64,000 nt of DNA from G963422275 sp963422275. Its GTDB lineage: Bacteria; Pseudomonadota; Alphaproteobacteria; Rhodobacterales; Rhodobacteraceae. The translations under genes and the position numbers were made by a program. The stretch lies in contig OY729418.1 in the NCBI GenBank assembly GCA_963422275.1, positions 4,340,001 through 4,404,000 on the forward strand, written 5' to 3'. Under the pieces are notes generated by a model. The model searched no databases and had not been told where the DNA came from. It saw only the letters and a program-made list of their open reading frames with translations. Below, one piece after another: positions 46,068-54,291 of this stretch (its first letter is position 1; every line of letters starts with the position of its first letter).

Positions 46068-46648
46068 ACGCAGATATAAGAAAGCTCGCGACTTGGGTTG
46101 AAGAAACCCACCGGGAAAGCGGCAAAGAAATTACACCGGCAACACGGAAAGCTGTTGCTGTCGCGGTGATCGTCAATCCGTTTGCGGGAAGGTATGTCGA
46201 GAATCTGGAACCGCTGATGGAGATCGGTACCGAGCTCGGCGGACTTCTCGGCAACAAATGCGTTGCGGCATTGGGAATCAAGGCTGGAGAAGCCGAAAGT
46301 TACGGCAAGGCTGCAATGGTCGGCGAGAACGGAGAACTAGAGCACGCAGCGGCTATACTTCACCCGCGTCTTGGCGCGCCACTCCGCGCCGCCGTCGAGA
46401 AAGGCGCGGCACTTGTCCCTTCATGCAAAAAAATGGGCGGACCTGGACAGCCGCTCGATGTTCCGCTGGGACACAAGAACGCAGCCTATGTCAGATCGCA
46501 CTTCGACGGCATTGAGGTGAGGCTAAACGATTCGCCACGCGCCAACGAGATAATGGTGGCGGTGGCGGTTTCCGACAGCGGGCGACCGCTCCCGCGAGTT
46601 GGGGGTCTCACGGTTGATGAAGTTCAAGGCAAGGACGGGCTTCGTTGA
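46064..46648 (+). CDS. Amino acid synthesis family protein (DUF1185), copy 2
   Basis: 194-residue paralogue of the preceding protein, starting at a GTG overlapping its stop (GTGA): NADIRKLATWVEETHRESG. Shared blocks are NPFAGRYVENLEPLMEIG, ESYGKAAMVGENGELEHAAA, CKKMGGPGQPLDVPLGHKNAAYVRSHFD and VQGKDGLR. The tandem pair suggests a heteromeric complex or two related reactions. It ends the nicotinate cluster. No membrane segments or signal peptide. Confidence 0.87.
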   Translation: MNADIRKLATWVEETHRESGKEITPATRKAVAVAVIVNPFAGRYVENLEPLMEIGTELGGLLGNKCVAALGIKAGEAESYGKAAMVGENGELEHAAAILHPRLGAPLRAAVEKGAALVPSCKKMGGPGQPLDVPLGHKNAAYVRSHFDGIEVRLNDSPRANEIMVAVAVSDSGRPLPRVGGLTVDEVQGKDGLR

Positions 46649-47053
46649 TACTGCGGAACATCCTCCCAGATCCTGCCGGATCGCAACCAGCCCTTGTCCA
46701 TCCGGCGACAGTTCACGATTTCGCATCGAAGCGATGTTCCCAGCCCCGATGGGTCAGAGCGGGTCCGCAATGGTTTTTGCTTCAAATACTTCAAGAATGC
46801 CATTCGCCCTTGGAACCCAATTGGATCTTCTCTGCCAAGGGGCTTCGGATCGCACTGACTGAAGGCAAGCTGACACGCCGGGAGACGTTTTCAATGCCGT
46901 CCTGGATTCCTTTTCGTTATGCGCCAAGAGTCGCCGCTGCCCGCCCTTCTCGAATTGCAATTCTGGACAATGGCATCGCCTAAAGCGGAACGGCGTACCG
47001 GAACCAAGGCTTGACATGCACGACAATCTGGATGGAATGCACAAACAGAGCGC
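46649..47053. other. Gap between the nicotinate cluster and the EamA gene
   Basis: About 400 bases with only overlapping short frames. I see no terminator with a T-run and no copy of the 26-base palindrome. The EamA gene may have its own promoter here. Confidence 0.45.
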
Positions 47054-47944
47054 ATGCTAGCGATACTGTTAGGGGCAATCAGCGCGCTAGCATTTGGAGT
47101 CGCGGACTTCCTTGCAAGCAGAAACGCATGTCGTCTCGGTGCCGATCGAGCATTGTGCGGAATGCTCGCCATCGGTGCGGTCGGCCTCACCATCTACAGT
47201 CTTGCGAGCGGAGTGCGTCCGCCGGACAATTGGATCGATCTCTCGTTCATTTTCCTTCACGGCGTGGCTGTGGCTCTCGCGCTTCTCCTGTTTTTTGCAG
47301 CGCTGGCACAAGGACCGGTGAGCGTCGTGGCACCAATTGTTGGCGCACACCCGGTTTTGGTTGTCGCCTTCGCCGCTTTGTCTGGTCGCGTTCCATCTGC
47401 AGGTGAATTCACCGCAATGGCGTGCGTGATTGTCGGCGTCGCACTTGTCAGCGCGATTACACCAAACAGCAACGTGACCGACAGGATGCACGATGAGATC
47501 AAGGCAGCGCGAATTACATTGAAAGTGCTTTTCTTGGCACTATTCGCCAGTGCAATTTATGCGATTGCCGTTGTCGCAGGCCAAGAAAGCGCGGCGCGTT
47601 CCGGACACGTCGCGACCCTTTGGCTTGGAAGGCTCGCCGGTCTCGCATTCATTGCTGGCCTCTTGATTGTCCGCCGGCACCGGTTCACCCCATCAATGTT
47701 TTCTGGATGGGTGGCATTTGCAATCATCGCGCAAGGGGCTCTTGATGCGACAGGATTCCTCTTTCTCCTTTCCGGCGGGAATACGGCGAACCCCGAATAC
47801 ACAGCCGTAGTGTCTTCCACTTTCAGCGTCGTGACAGTAGCTCTCGCCTCCGTCTTTTTGAAGGAACGCATGTCGATGCCGCAGTTCGCTGGGCTGATGA
47901 CGATTGTAGCTGGAATTGTTTTGCTTGGGCTGGCGGGAGCTTGA
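47054..47944 (+). CDS. EamA/DMT family transporter
   Basis: Drug/metabolite-transporter-type membrane protein, 296 residues with about ten hydrophobic segments in two EamA repeats (first half ending VVGVALVSAI-like IVGVALVSAITP, second ending AGIVLLGLAGA). The first half keeps PVSVVAPIVGAHPVLVV, the second STFSVVTVALASVFLKERM. Substrate unknown. Placement on the same strand after the nicotinate cluster permits a role in moving nicotinate or products, but there is a 400-base gap. Confidence 0.82.
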   Translation: MLAILLGAISALAFGVADFLASRNACRLGADRALCGMLAIGAVGLTIYSLASGVRPPDNWIDLSFIFLHGVAVALALLLFFAALAQGPVSVVAPIVGAHPVLVVAFAALSGRVPSAGEFTAMACVIVGVALVSAITPNSNVTDRMHDEIKAARITLKVLFLALFASAIYAIAVVAGQESAARSGHVATLWLGRLAGLAFIAGLLIVRRHRFTPSMFSGWVAFAIIAQGALDATGFLFLLSGGNTANPEYTAVVSSTFSVVTVALASVFLKERMSMPQFAGLMTIVAGIVLLGLAGA

Positions 47945-48088
47945 TCCGATCTCTGCCGGATACAAATACGAAGTGAATTCTCGAAAGTCGATGCCGTGAC
48001 ATTATTTTTCGCAACAATGCCTTGATTGCAATTGATTTCCACTGCATTGAAATTACGCATTTTACGTTGGCATGGGCGCTTCTGTTCA

Positions 48089-48310
48089 AAGACCATTGCG
48101 AAAGCCGGATTGTGTCCTGCCTAGGTCGTGTACCCATGAATTGCAAGATATGGCTTGGACAAGACAGTTTTGCTCAAGCCATGGGGGTGTTGGCGATGTC
48201 TCGTTGCGGCATGACAAATCGGGAATGGGCCGTGATTCAGCCATTGCTGCCGGACAAGCCGCGCGGGGTATGGAACATTCATGTTGCGTTCTTGATGCGG
48301 AGCCGCCCCA
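48089..48310 (+). mobile_element. IS5-family element remnant (5' end)
   Basis: A terminal repeat AAGACCATTGCGAAAGCC starts at 48089. About 100 bases later the plus strand codes MTNREWAVIQPLLPDKPRG, the usual start of IS5-family transposases (MTDxEWAxIxPLLP). The frame breaks after about 40 residues and the rest is gone. Confidence 0.65.
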
Positions 48311-48614
48311 TGACCCGATCCCTGCCAGCCTGATTACATTCCAGCGCCTGTTACCCAACGAGGATGCCTGCACCCGCTGGCCGGACGGCTTCCAATGCCC
48401 CGCCCGCGACCACGGATGGCAGCTCAAGACCGACGGCTGGTCCGGCGGCAACGCCATCCCCGAGGACCGCCACCTGCCTAGTGTCATCGGCGACAGGCCA
48501 GCCCGCAAGACCTCGTCCTGGACCCACGCCGCCTTCCCGGCCCTGTTCCAGCAAGCCAGGAGCACCCAACCTCACCCCTGCGACATCTTGATCAAATCGG
48601 AACCAAGTGCATAA
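48311..48614 (+). pseudogene. IS1595-family transposase N-terminal remnant
   Basis: The plus strand codes LITFQRLLPNEDACTRWPDGFQCPARDHGWQLK, like the N-terminal zinc-finger region of IS1595-family transposases (LIxFQRxFPxEExC, RWPDGFRCPxCG). The second CxxC pair and the catalytic domain are absent and the frame ends in unrelated sequence. It is inserted in, or joined to, the IS5 relic. Confidence 0.6.
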
Positions 48615-49098
48615 GCAGTTGTTTCGATTAGCAGCAGCGACGGACAAGGACTAAAGGCAGGGAATCCGTATGATGGTGCACCACGGAAACCAACAGTGTT
48701 AGGAGGAACTGACAGCGTAGGTAGGAATCGCGAAACTCAGTAATTAGATCGGTGACATTCGGAAACGTACTGATTCCCATTTGCGAACGTTTTTGGCGGA
48801 CACCAAAAATCGAGGCTCGAAACGGCAACAGCTCAGGGGTTCATGCCGGACTGCCAGCGGAATTCAGGCTTCAACAGAGCTCGGTGTTGCGCCTACCGAA
48901 GAGGTCAAAGCAATAATGTCGATGGTGACAGGAACAGTTTTGCTCGCAAGCTCAACCGAAAGAAGCCTAACGGGAGCCACTATAACAAGAAACGCGTGTC
49001 GATCGAAAGTCGCCTTCAAAGTGGGTTGACGTCGCTCCAGTGCTTGCATGGCAACTGCCTTGGCGAAACCCGACCCAAGACTGCGCGAATTGAGCCTA
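48615..49098. other. Gene-free DNA between IS relics
   Basis: Nearly 500 bases with no recognisable gene. Probably decayed insertion-sequence or flanking DNA. Confidence 0.4.
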
Positions 49099-49486
49099 GG
49101 AAGCCTCTGATTTGGAGGGGGTTTCTGGTTTTGGCTGCGGAAATTGCCCCTCTTGGCTGTACCAGCCGGTTTTTTGCGGCCCGGAAGCCCCAAATGAGCG
49201 TTTTCGGGGTGGAATCACCGCCGTTTCAGCCCCGCAGGGCCGTTCCGGCAGATTCTGGACACACTTCTCTCCTTTCATGACAGGTGCGGCTGGGCAATCA
49301 TCAGGTCCGAGAAGCCCGGAAGTGGCACAAGCCGCTGCACGTTCCAGCCCCCGGAGGTCGGTGTGCGGCTTCATCCCGAAATGCCACCGGTTACCCCTCT
49401 TCGTCCGGTGCATCGCCGGGTCGCTCGGATTGCAGAACGGCTGTGTACCATGCCACGCCCATGATCAGGCTGTATTCAGAGGTTTC
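49099..49486 (-). mobile_element. Deleted IS5-group element
   Basis: Ends are GGAAGCCTCTGATTTGG (49099) and, reversed, GAAACCTCTGAATACAGCC (49486). The minus strand codes HRTKRGNRWHFGMKPHTDL, matching the IS5 transposase KGNQWHFGMKAHIGVD block, then out-of-family sequence. Most of the transposase is missing. The left flank is CTAG and the right is TTAA, so no target duplication is preserved. Confidence 0.7.
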
Positions 49487-49827
49487 TTAATCCATATCCA
49501 GACCAGATGGAGGCACTCGGAACTTCAGAGGTTGCAGTTAATGGCACACCAACTCTGCACCGCGAATTTCCAATTTCCTTATCGATCAAGGACAGAGGAT
49601 GAACCCACTGACTGTAATGCAACACGCGGCCGATGGAATTCAGCAGCAATTGCCCGAGGAGCCGTCGAGGCCGGCTTGCAGAGACAACTCACGGTGGAAG
49701 CCGGACATTTTTCGGCTAGCCCCTACCCGATTTCCGACCTGTCTAATGTTACCAAACGACTTGAACGTCACGCATAGAAGTGATGAATGCCATTGTCGGC
49801 TATGATACGATCAACTGCCTAGGTGCC
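49487..49827. other. Region upstream of the MarR gene
   Basis: About 340 bases from the IS5 relic to the regulator start. It should contain the marR promoter. No palindrome like the one at 38021 was found. Confidence 0.4.
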
Positions 49828-50250
49828 ATGCGCAACAAGGTTGAATATAGGCTTGAGGAGCAGGTGGGTTTTTTGTTGAGACTCGCAAATCAGCGCCACA
49901 CCACGATTTTTCAAGCACACACGGTAAACGATCTCACTCCAAGGCAGTTCTCCACGTTGGTTCGGGTCGCCGAACTTGTCGAATGCTCTCAAAATCTGCT
50001 GGGGCGAAAAACCAACATGGACGCTTCAACAATCAAGGGTGTAGTTGAAAGACTTCGAATGAAGAAACTGGTCGCACTGAAACCAGACCCTAGGGATAGG
50101 CGGCGAAAATTGATTATGCTTACGGTCACAGGAGCAGCGCTTGTTGGCCAGCTACATGAAATCGGTCTTGAAATTTCCAGCAAAACGTTGATGCCCTTGT
50201 CCGCTGATGAGCAGGCTGAATTCCTCAAGCTTCTTGCCAAGCTCACATAA
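49828..50250 (+). CDS. MarR family regulator, NicR-like
   Basis: Winged-helix repressor, about 140 residues from MRNKVEYRLEEQVGF; an earlier ATG at 49780 adds 16 codons. The stretch EQVGFLLRLANQRHTTIF, the recognition region MDASTIKGVVERLRMKKLV and the wing KPDPRDRRRKLIMLTVTG are of the MarR type and closest, from memory, to NicR, the nicotinate-pathway repressor of Pseudomonas. It may control the nicotinate cluster 3-12 kb away. An IS982 element sits immediately after its stop. Confidence 0.75.
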   Translation: MRNKVEYRLEEQVGFLLRLANQRHTTIFQAHTVNDLTPRQFSTLVRVAELVECSQNLLGRKTNMDASTIKGVVERLRMKKLVALKPDPRDRRRKLIMLTVTGAALVGQLHEIGLEISSKTLMPLSADEQAEFLKLLAKLT

Positions 50251-50257
50251 GATCGTA
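50251..50257. repeat. Target-site duplication, left copy
   Basis: GATCGTA directly left of the IS982 element, repeated exactly at 51266-51272 on its right. Confidence 0.88.
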
Positions 50258-51265
50258 ACCCGAGTTATGGATAAGCTCTGTTTTCTTTTGGAATGCACCG
50301 AATGGCGTCTGGCACGACGATTTTGCCGATTTTGACCTTTGGCTGCGCCAGAATATAGGCAGCCAGACATGACAGGATATGAACGAAGGCATTTGTTGGG
50401 GACCGGTGTCGTGTGTGTTCCAATCCCATGCTTGATTTCAGTTTATCGAACAGCGTTTCAATGATGAACCGCTTCCGCAACATGATTTTGTCCAGAATGG
50501 GCAGAAGAACGTTTTTCATGTTGCGGCGAATGCCAGTGATCAGGTGCAGGCCCTGTTGCCGCAAACGCTGGAAAAGCGGCTTCGAAATGCAGCCTTTGTC
50601 GCCGAACACCTTGCCTTTCAACTCGGCAATCATGGTCTCAAGCGGCTTGCGGTCGTCGGTGTTTCCAGGCGTGATCTTGACGGCCATGACCTGACCCTTG
50701 TCGTTGATGACCAGATGCAGCTTGAACCCGAAAAACCACCCCATGGTGCTTCGGCCCCGTTTGGCCAGTCCCTTGAAGACCTTGTTCCGGTTGATCCGTG
50801 CGTTGTGGCAGACAGCGAGCTTGGTGCTGTCCACAAAACAGATTCCGGTTTCCTCACCGCGAAAGCATTGCATCAAGATGCAAAACGGAACCGGCAAGCG
50901 CGGCATCAGAGCGACAAACCGTCCGCAGCTCGGCAGGTCTCCAAAGCAGTCGCGATATTTCCGCTCCACGCCATGGAACCGGAAAGCCTTGAAATTCTTG
51001 AAGGGCGAGAGATGAAACAGCACCATGATGAAGAGCCTTTCGCTGAGCGAGAGCTTGCCCGAGCGCGAGCGCTGGCGGCCTGTGCCGATCAGCCGATGCC
51101 GCTCCCATTCTTCAAAGGCCTTTGCAAAGTCGTCGAGACAACAGAACAGTGCGATGACAGAGGTGCTCATTGAGGGGATCCCATCCGTTGATTTTGGTTG
51201 CGGATACAGAATCAGGCCACGCCCGATTTGGGAACCCCCTCACCCCTCTTATCCAGAATTGGGGT
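50258..51265 (-). mobile_element. Intact IS982-family insertion sequence
   Basis: 1008 bases with 18-base terminal inverted repeats (ACCCGAGTTATGGATAAG at 50258-50275; ACCCCAATTCTGGATAAG reversed at 51265-51248; 15 of 18 match) and a perfect 7-base direct repeat on both sides. One intact transposase fills it on the minus strand. The preserved target duplication and open frame indicate a recent insertion. Confidence 0.93.
50265..51170 (-). CDS. IS982-family transposase
   Basis: DDE transposase of 301 residues, intact. Typical IS982 features: GKLSLSERLFIMVLFHLS, SCGRFVALMPRLPVPF, first acidic residue in CFVDSTKLAVCHNARI, GWFFGFKLHLVINDKGQ, second Asp in VFGDKGCISKPLF, Glu in RFIIETLFDKLKSSMGLEHTRHRS. 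The C-terminus reaches into the left inverted repeat. Function: cut-and-paste movement of its own element. Confidence 0.93.
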   Translation of the reverse strand: MSTSVIALFCCLDDFAKAFEEWERHRLIGTGRQRSRSGKLSLSERLFIMVLFHLSPFKNFKAFRFHGVERKYRDCFGDLPSCGRFVALMPRLPVPFCILMQCFRGEETGICFVDSTKLAVCHNARINRNKVFKGLAKRGRSTMGWFFGFKLHLVINDKGQVMAVKITPGNTDDRKPLETMIAELKGKVFGDKGCISKPLFQRLRQQGLHLITGIRRNMKNVLLPILDKIMLRKRFIIETLFDKLKSSMGLEHTRHRSPTNAFVHILSCLAAYILAQPKVKIGKIVVPDAIRCIPKENRAYP

Positions 51266-51272
51266 GATCGTA
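51266..51272. repeat. Target-site duplication, right copy
   Basis: GATCGTA, identical to 50251-50257, bounding the IS982 element on the right. Confidence 0.88.
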
Positions 51273-51469
51273 GCAAAATTACCAAAATTGTTCGCCCAGT
51301 TGAGCGGACAACATGAATGAATTCGGTCTCTCAGGCGGCAATCGTTCCCGAGCTTCCTTCGAGAATCGATCTCCAAGCCTTGACTGGCTCAGCATCTGGA
51401 GTGTTGGCCGCTGTACTCGTCGCTAATCCGTTGTGTTCCGCGGCTATCTCTCTCCGTCAGCAGACTGAC

Positions 51470-52228
51470 TTACGTGAATAGCGTTTCGCGCAGTTTGGCC
51501 GCACTGTCCACAAGTATGTTCTTCTTCTCGAGGACATCCCCGACCGTAAGCCTCTGCGTGGGGCCATGGAGCGCGAGAGCCGCAATGAAGTTGCTCCGGG
51601 AATCCAATACTGGGACTGCGGCCGCGACCATTCCTGTCATGAATTCCTCCTTATCCAAAGCAAAGCCGTTCTCGGCGACCGACTGGAGCTCTCCGAGCAA
51701 AGCACCCGGCGAGCGGACTGTGTTCTGCGTAAGGTGCTCTAGGTCGAGGCTTTTGACCATCAACTTCCGGGTGCTTTCCGGAAGGCTGGCAAGAAACGCC
51801 TTGCCACTAGCAGTGCAGTGGAACGGCACCCGTGTGCCGACGGCAAGTTGAATCCGGAGCGGCCAATCTGTTTCCACTCGGTCCACGTATACCATGCCGC
51901 CCTCTTCCGGCACGGCGTAGTTAATGGTTTCGCCAATGCGCTTCGCGGCGTTCATCAGGATTTGGTGCCTGGCGATGTGATGGTGCGACGCGAACAGAAC
52001 GCCGGAGGACATGCTCCGCAGCCGTCGCCCAGGACCAAGCTTTCCGCCGCCGAAGTCCGCAAGGTAGTTCTCGGCGACCAGCCTCACGCACAGCCGGTGG
52101 GCGCTCTGCTTCGGGAGTCCGATTTCCACGTTGATCTCGGTTGGGGTCAGCGGTCGCTCGGAACGGCTGACCGCTTCCAGGATGCGGAGCATCCTGACCG
52201 ACGTTGGAATCCGGGGGAATTGGGCCAT
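51470..52228 (-). CDS. IclR family transcriptional regulator
   Basis: About 252 residues from MAQFPRIPTSVRMLRIL; a longer frame to 52291 adds 21 codons without resemblance. N-terminal winged helix (ILEAVSRSERPLTPTEINVEIGLPKQSAHRLCVRL) and C-terminal IclR effector domain (VPFHCTASGKAFLASLPE, DKEEFMTGMVAAAVPVLD). Divergent from the TerC-TRAP-GMC genes, so it probably controls them in response to the transported compound or a metabolite. Confidence 0.9.
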   Translation of the reverse strand: MAQFPRIPTSVRMLRILEAVSRSERPLTPTEINVEIGLPKQSAHRLCVRLVAENYLADFGGGKLGPGRRLRSMSSGVLFASHHHIARHQILMNAAKRIGETINYAVPEEGGMVYVDRVETDWPLRIQLAVGTRVPFHCTASGKAFLASLPESTRKLMVKSLDLEHLTQNTVRSPGALLGELQSVAENGFALDKEEFMTGMVAAAVPVLDSRSNFIAALALHGPTQRLTVGDVLEKKNILVDSAAKLRETLFT

Positions 52229-52399
52229 ATCTCTTTCCGCTCCTCGATCGCCAGCACTACAAGCTCGCACGGCGTGAAAAAACATTTTCATAATGTGAAG
52301 AATTAGTGTAAAGGAATTTCAAGACCTAGAGTCCCATTTTTTAGAAAGCAGCGGAGAGAATGTGTCTGAAGACCCGGATTCCGCTGACGGCGCACCGAA

Positions 52400-53023
52400 A
52401 TGTACGACAGCATCCTGACCGTCGTTCAGATTGTCTTCGCCGACATCGTCCTGTCAGGGGACAATGCAATCGTCATTGGTATGGCCGCGTCCGGAGTGCT
52501 GCCGGAGCAACGGCGCCTAGCCATAATGATCGGGTTGGCTCTCGCGGCGCTCCTGAGGATCATTTTCGCTGTATTAGCCTCGACGCTGATGGGCATTCCC
52601 GGGATTCTTTTCGTGGGTGGCGTGCTTTTGAGTTGGGTGTGCTGGCGCTTCTACCGGGATATCCGAGAGCATGCGAGGCCGGAGGAAAAGTTTGCGGTAC
52701 AGGGCGCTATGGCGGAAACGGCGGGTGGAAGTCCCCGGCGGCAACTGCGCAAGGCGTTGATCACGATCACCGCCGCCGACGTTTCCATGTCTTTGGACAA
52801 CGTACTCGCCGTCGCCGCGATCGCGCGAGACGACAAGGTGATGCTGTTTTTCGGGCTGGCGCTCGCTATTGGCCTAATGGCGCTCTGCGCCACCATGATC
52901 ATGCGAATCTTGATCAAGTTTCCGGTCCTTTCCTGGGCCGGCCTGCTGTTTCTGGCCTACCTGTCCCTGCGTCTGCTTTACGAAGGAGGAATCGAGCTTA
53001 TGGAGATCATGGGGCACGCTTGA
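52400..53023 (+). CDS. TerC/YjbE family membrane protein
   Basis: Integral membrane protein of 207 residues with about six or seven hydrophobic segments. The repeated acidic motif typical of TerC appears twice: FADIVLSGDNAIVIGMA near the N-terminus and TAADVSMSLDNVLAVAA in the middle. TerC-like proteins are linked to metal-ion homeostasis, notably manganese export. Its position next to a TRAP operon is unexplained; it is 127 bases from the binding-protein start. Confidence 0.88.
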   Translation: MYDSILTVVQIVFADIVLSGDNAIVIGMAASGVLPEQRRLAIMIGLALAALLRIIFAVLASTLMGIPGILFVGGVLLSWVCWRFYRDIREHARPEEKFAVQGAMAETAGGSPRRQLRKALITITAADVSMSLDNVLAVAAIARDDKVMLFFGLALAIGLMALCATMIMRILIKFPVLSWAGLLFLAYLSLRLLYEGGIELMEIMGHA

Positions 53024-53150
53024 AGCCCATCTTCGGAATTCACGCGGCCTTAGCGCCGCGCGGATCTTGCCCTGCAATTATGCCGGATGCTCGCCTTCGC
53101 CGGCGCGGCAGGGTCGTCAACGAGAAGGCGGAAACCGATTGGAGAAAGAA

Positions 53151-54248
53151 ATGTTCGTATTGAAGAAACTAGCCGGCGCAGCCGCTGTCTGCGCGTTGGG
53201 TGCGTCATCGGCCGCAGCCCAGGAAGTCAACATCCGTGTTCAGGCGGCAACGCCGCTAAAGGCAGATGAAGTGGTTATGCTCAATGAGTTCGCCTCGGAT
53301 GTCGCCGCGCTGACGAACGGCGAAGTGCAGATCGAGGTGCTCCCGGCAGGAGCCGTCGTCGGCGTGCCGGAAATCCTCGACGCCGTCGACAAGGGGCTGG
53401 TCGAAGGTGGTTTCGCCTGGACTCACTACTGGTCGGGCAAGCACCCGGCAGCGATGCTGTTCGGGTCCCCAGTTGCCGGCGCGGGCGTCGGAATCGACAA
53501 CATCGCGTTCCTGTCATGGTTTCAATACGGCGGTGGCAAGGAATTGTATGATCGGCTTTGGGAGGAAATGGGCATCAACGTAAAAGGCTTCATGCTTCAG
53601 CCGGTCGGCCCTGAAGCGCTCGGCTGGTTTAAGGAACCGATCAATTCCATGGAAGACTTCCGTAAGTACCGCTTCCGGACGCCGCCGGGGATTCCGGGTC
53701 AAACCTACAAGGACATCGGTGTCGCTTCGGTGGCAATGGGCGGAGGTGACATCCTCCCAGCACTGGAGAAGGGAACGATCGACGCGGCCGAGTGGTGCTG
53801 CCCGAAGCCCGACAGCGTGTTCGGTTTCCAGAAGGTACTGAAGCACTATTATCTTCAGGGCCTTCACCAAGTGGTCGTGAATGCCGACCTTTACCTCAAT
53901 CGCGACGTCTACGACTCACTGAGCGACCATCACAAGAAGGCGATAGAAGTCGCAGCGAACGCCTCGCTCATGCGGGCGATATCGTATCGGATCTACGAGA
54001 ACGGCAAGGCGCTGAAAGACCTAACCGAAAATCACGGCGTCATTCTGCACGACACCCCGGCGGACTATTTCCCCGCTTACATGAACGCGGCGAAGGCCAG
54101 CTTGGAAAAGAACGCTGCCGAGAACGAGTTCTTCGCGGAGGTCTGGAACAGCCAGAAAGAGTTCGCGGAGATTGCGGTTCCGTTCTGGGCCGGCGCACAG
54201 TCGTCGAATGCCCAGCTTGGCAAGGCGTTTGCAGATTCGTTGAAGTAA
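53151..54248 (+). CDS. TRAP transporter substrate-binding protein (DctP family)
   Basis: Periplasmic binding protein, about 365 residues from the ATG at 53151. Signal peptide FVLKKLAGAAAVCALGASSAAAQ. The fold-defining region FRKYRFRTPPG supplies the conserved carboxylate-binding Arg; EKGTIDAAEWCCPKPD and HYYLQGLHQVVVN resemble the TakP (alpha-keto acid) branch. Ligand is therefore likely a small organic acid. Followed after 43 bases by the fused permease. Confidence 0.88.
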   Translation: MFVLKKLAGAAAVCALGASSAAAQEVNIRVQAATPLKADEVVMLNEFASDVAALTNGEVQIEVLPAGAVVGVPEILDAVDKGLVEGGFAWTHYWSGKHPAAMLFGSPVAGAGVGIDNIAFLSWFQYGGGKELYDRLWEEMGINVKGFMLQPVGPEALGWFKEPINSMEDFRKYRFRTPPGIPGQTYKDIGVASVAMGGGDILPALEKGTIDAAEWCCPKPDSVFGFQKVLKHYYLQGLHQVVVNADLYLNRDVYDSLSDHHKKAIEVAANASLMRAISYRIYENGKALKDLTENHGVILHDTPADYFPAYMNAAKASLEKNAAENEFFAEVWNSQKEFAEIAVPFWAGAQSSNAQLGKAFADSLK

Positions 54249-54291
54249 CGCCAGCAGCATCGGGTAGCGGCTCGTCAAGAGAATCCGGATC

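Noticed and set aside
45510..46648. The two DUF1185 frames as one gene split by a frameshift
   Set aside because: Both copies contain the full set of family motifs and each has its own start and stop, so this is a tandem duplication.
52360..53163. 267-codon plus-strand frame, Arg-rich
   Set aside because: Shadow of the TerC-like gene in another frame; composition is Arg/Gly/His-rich and no family is recognisable.
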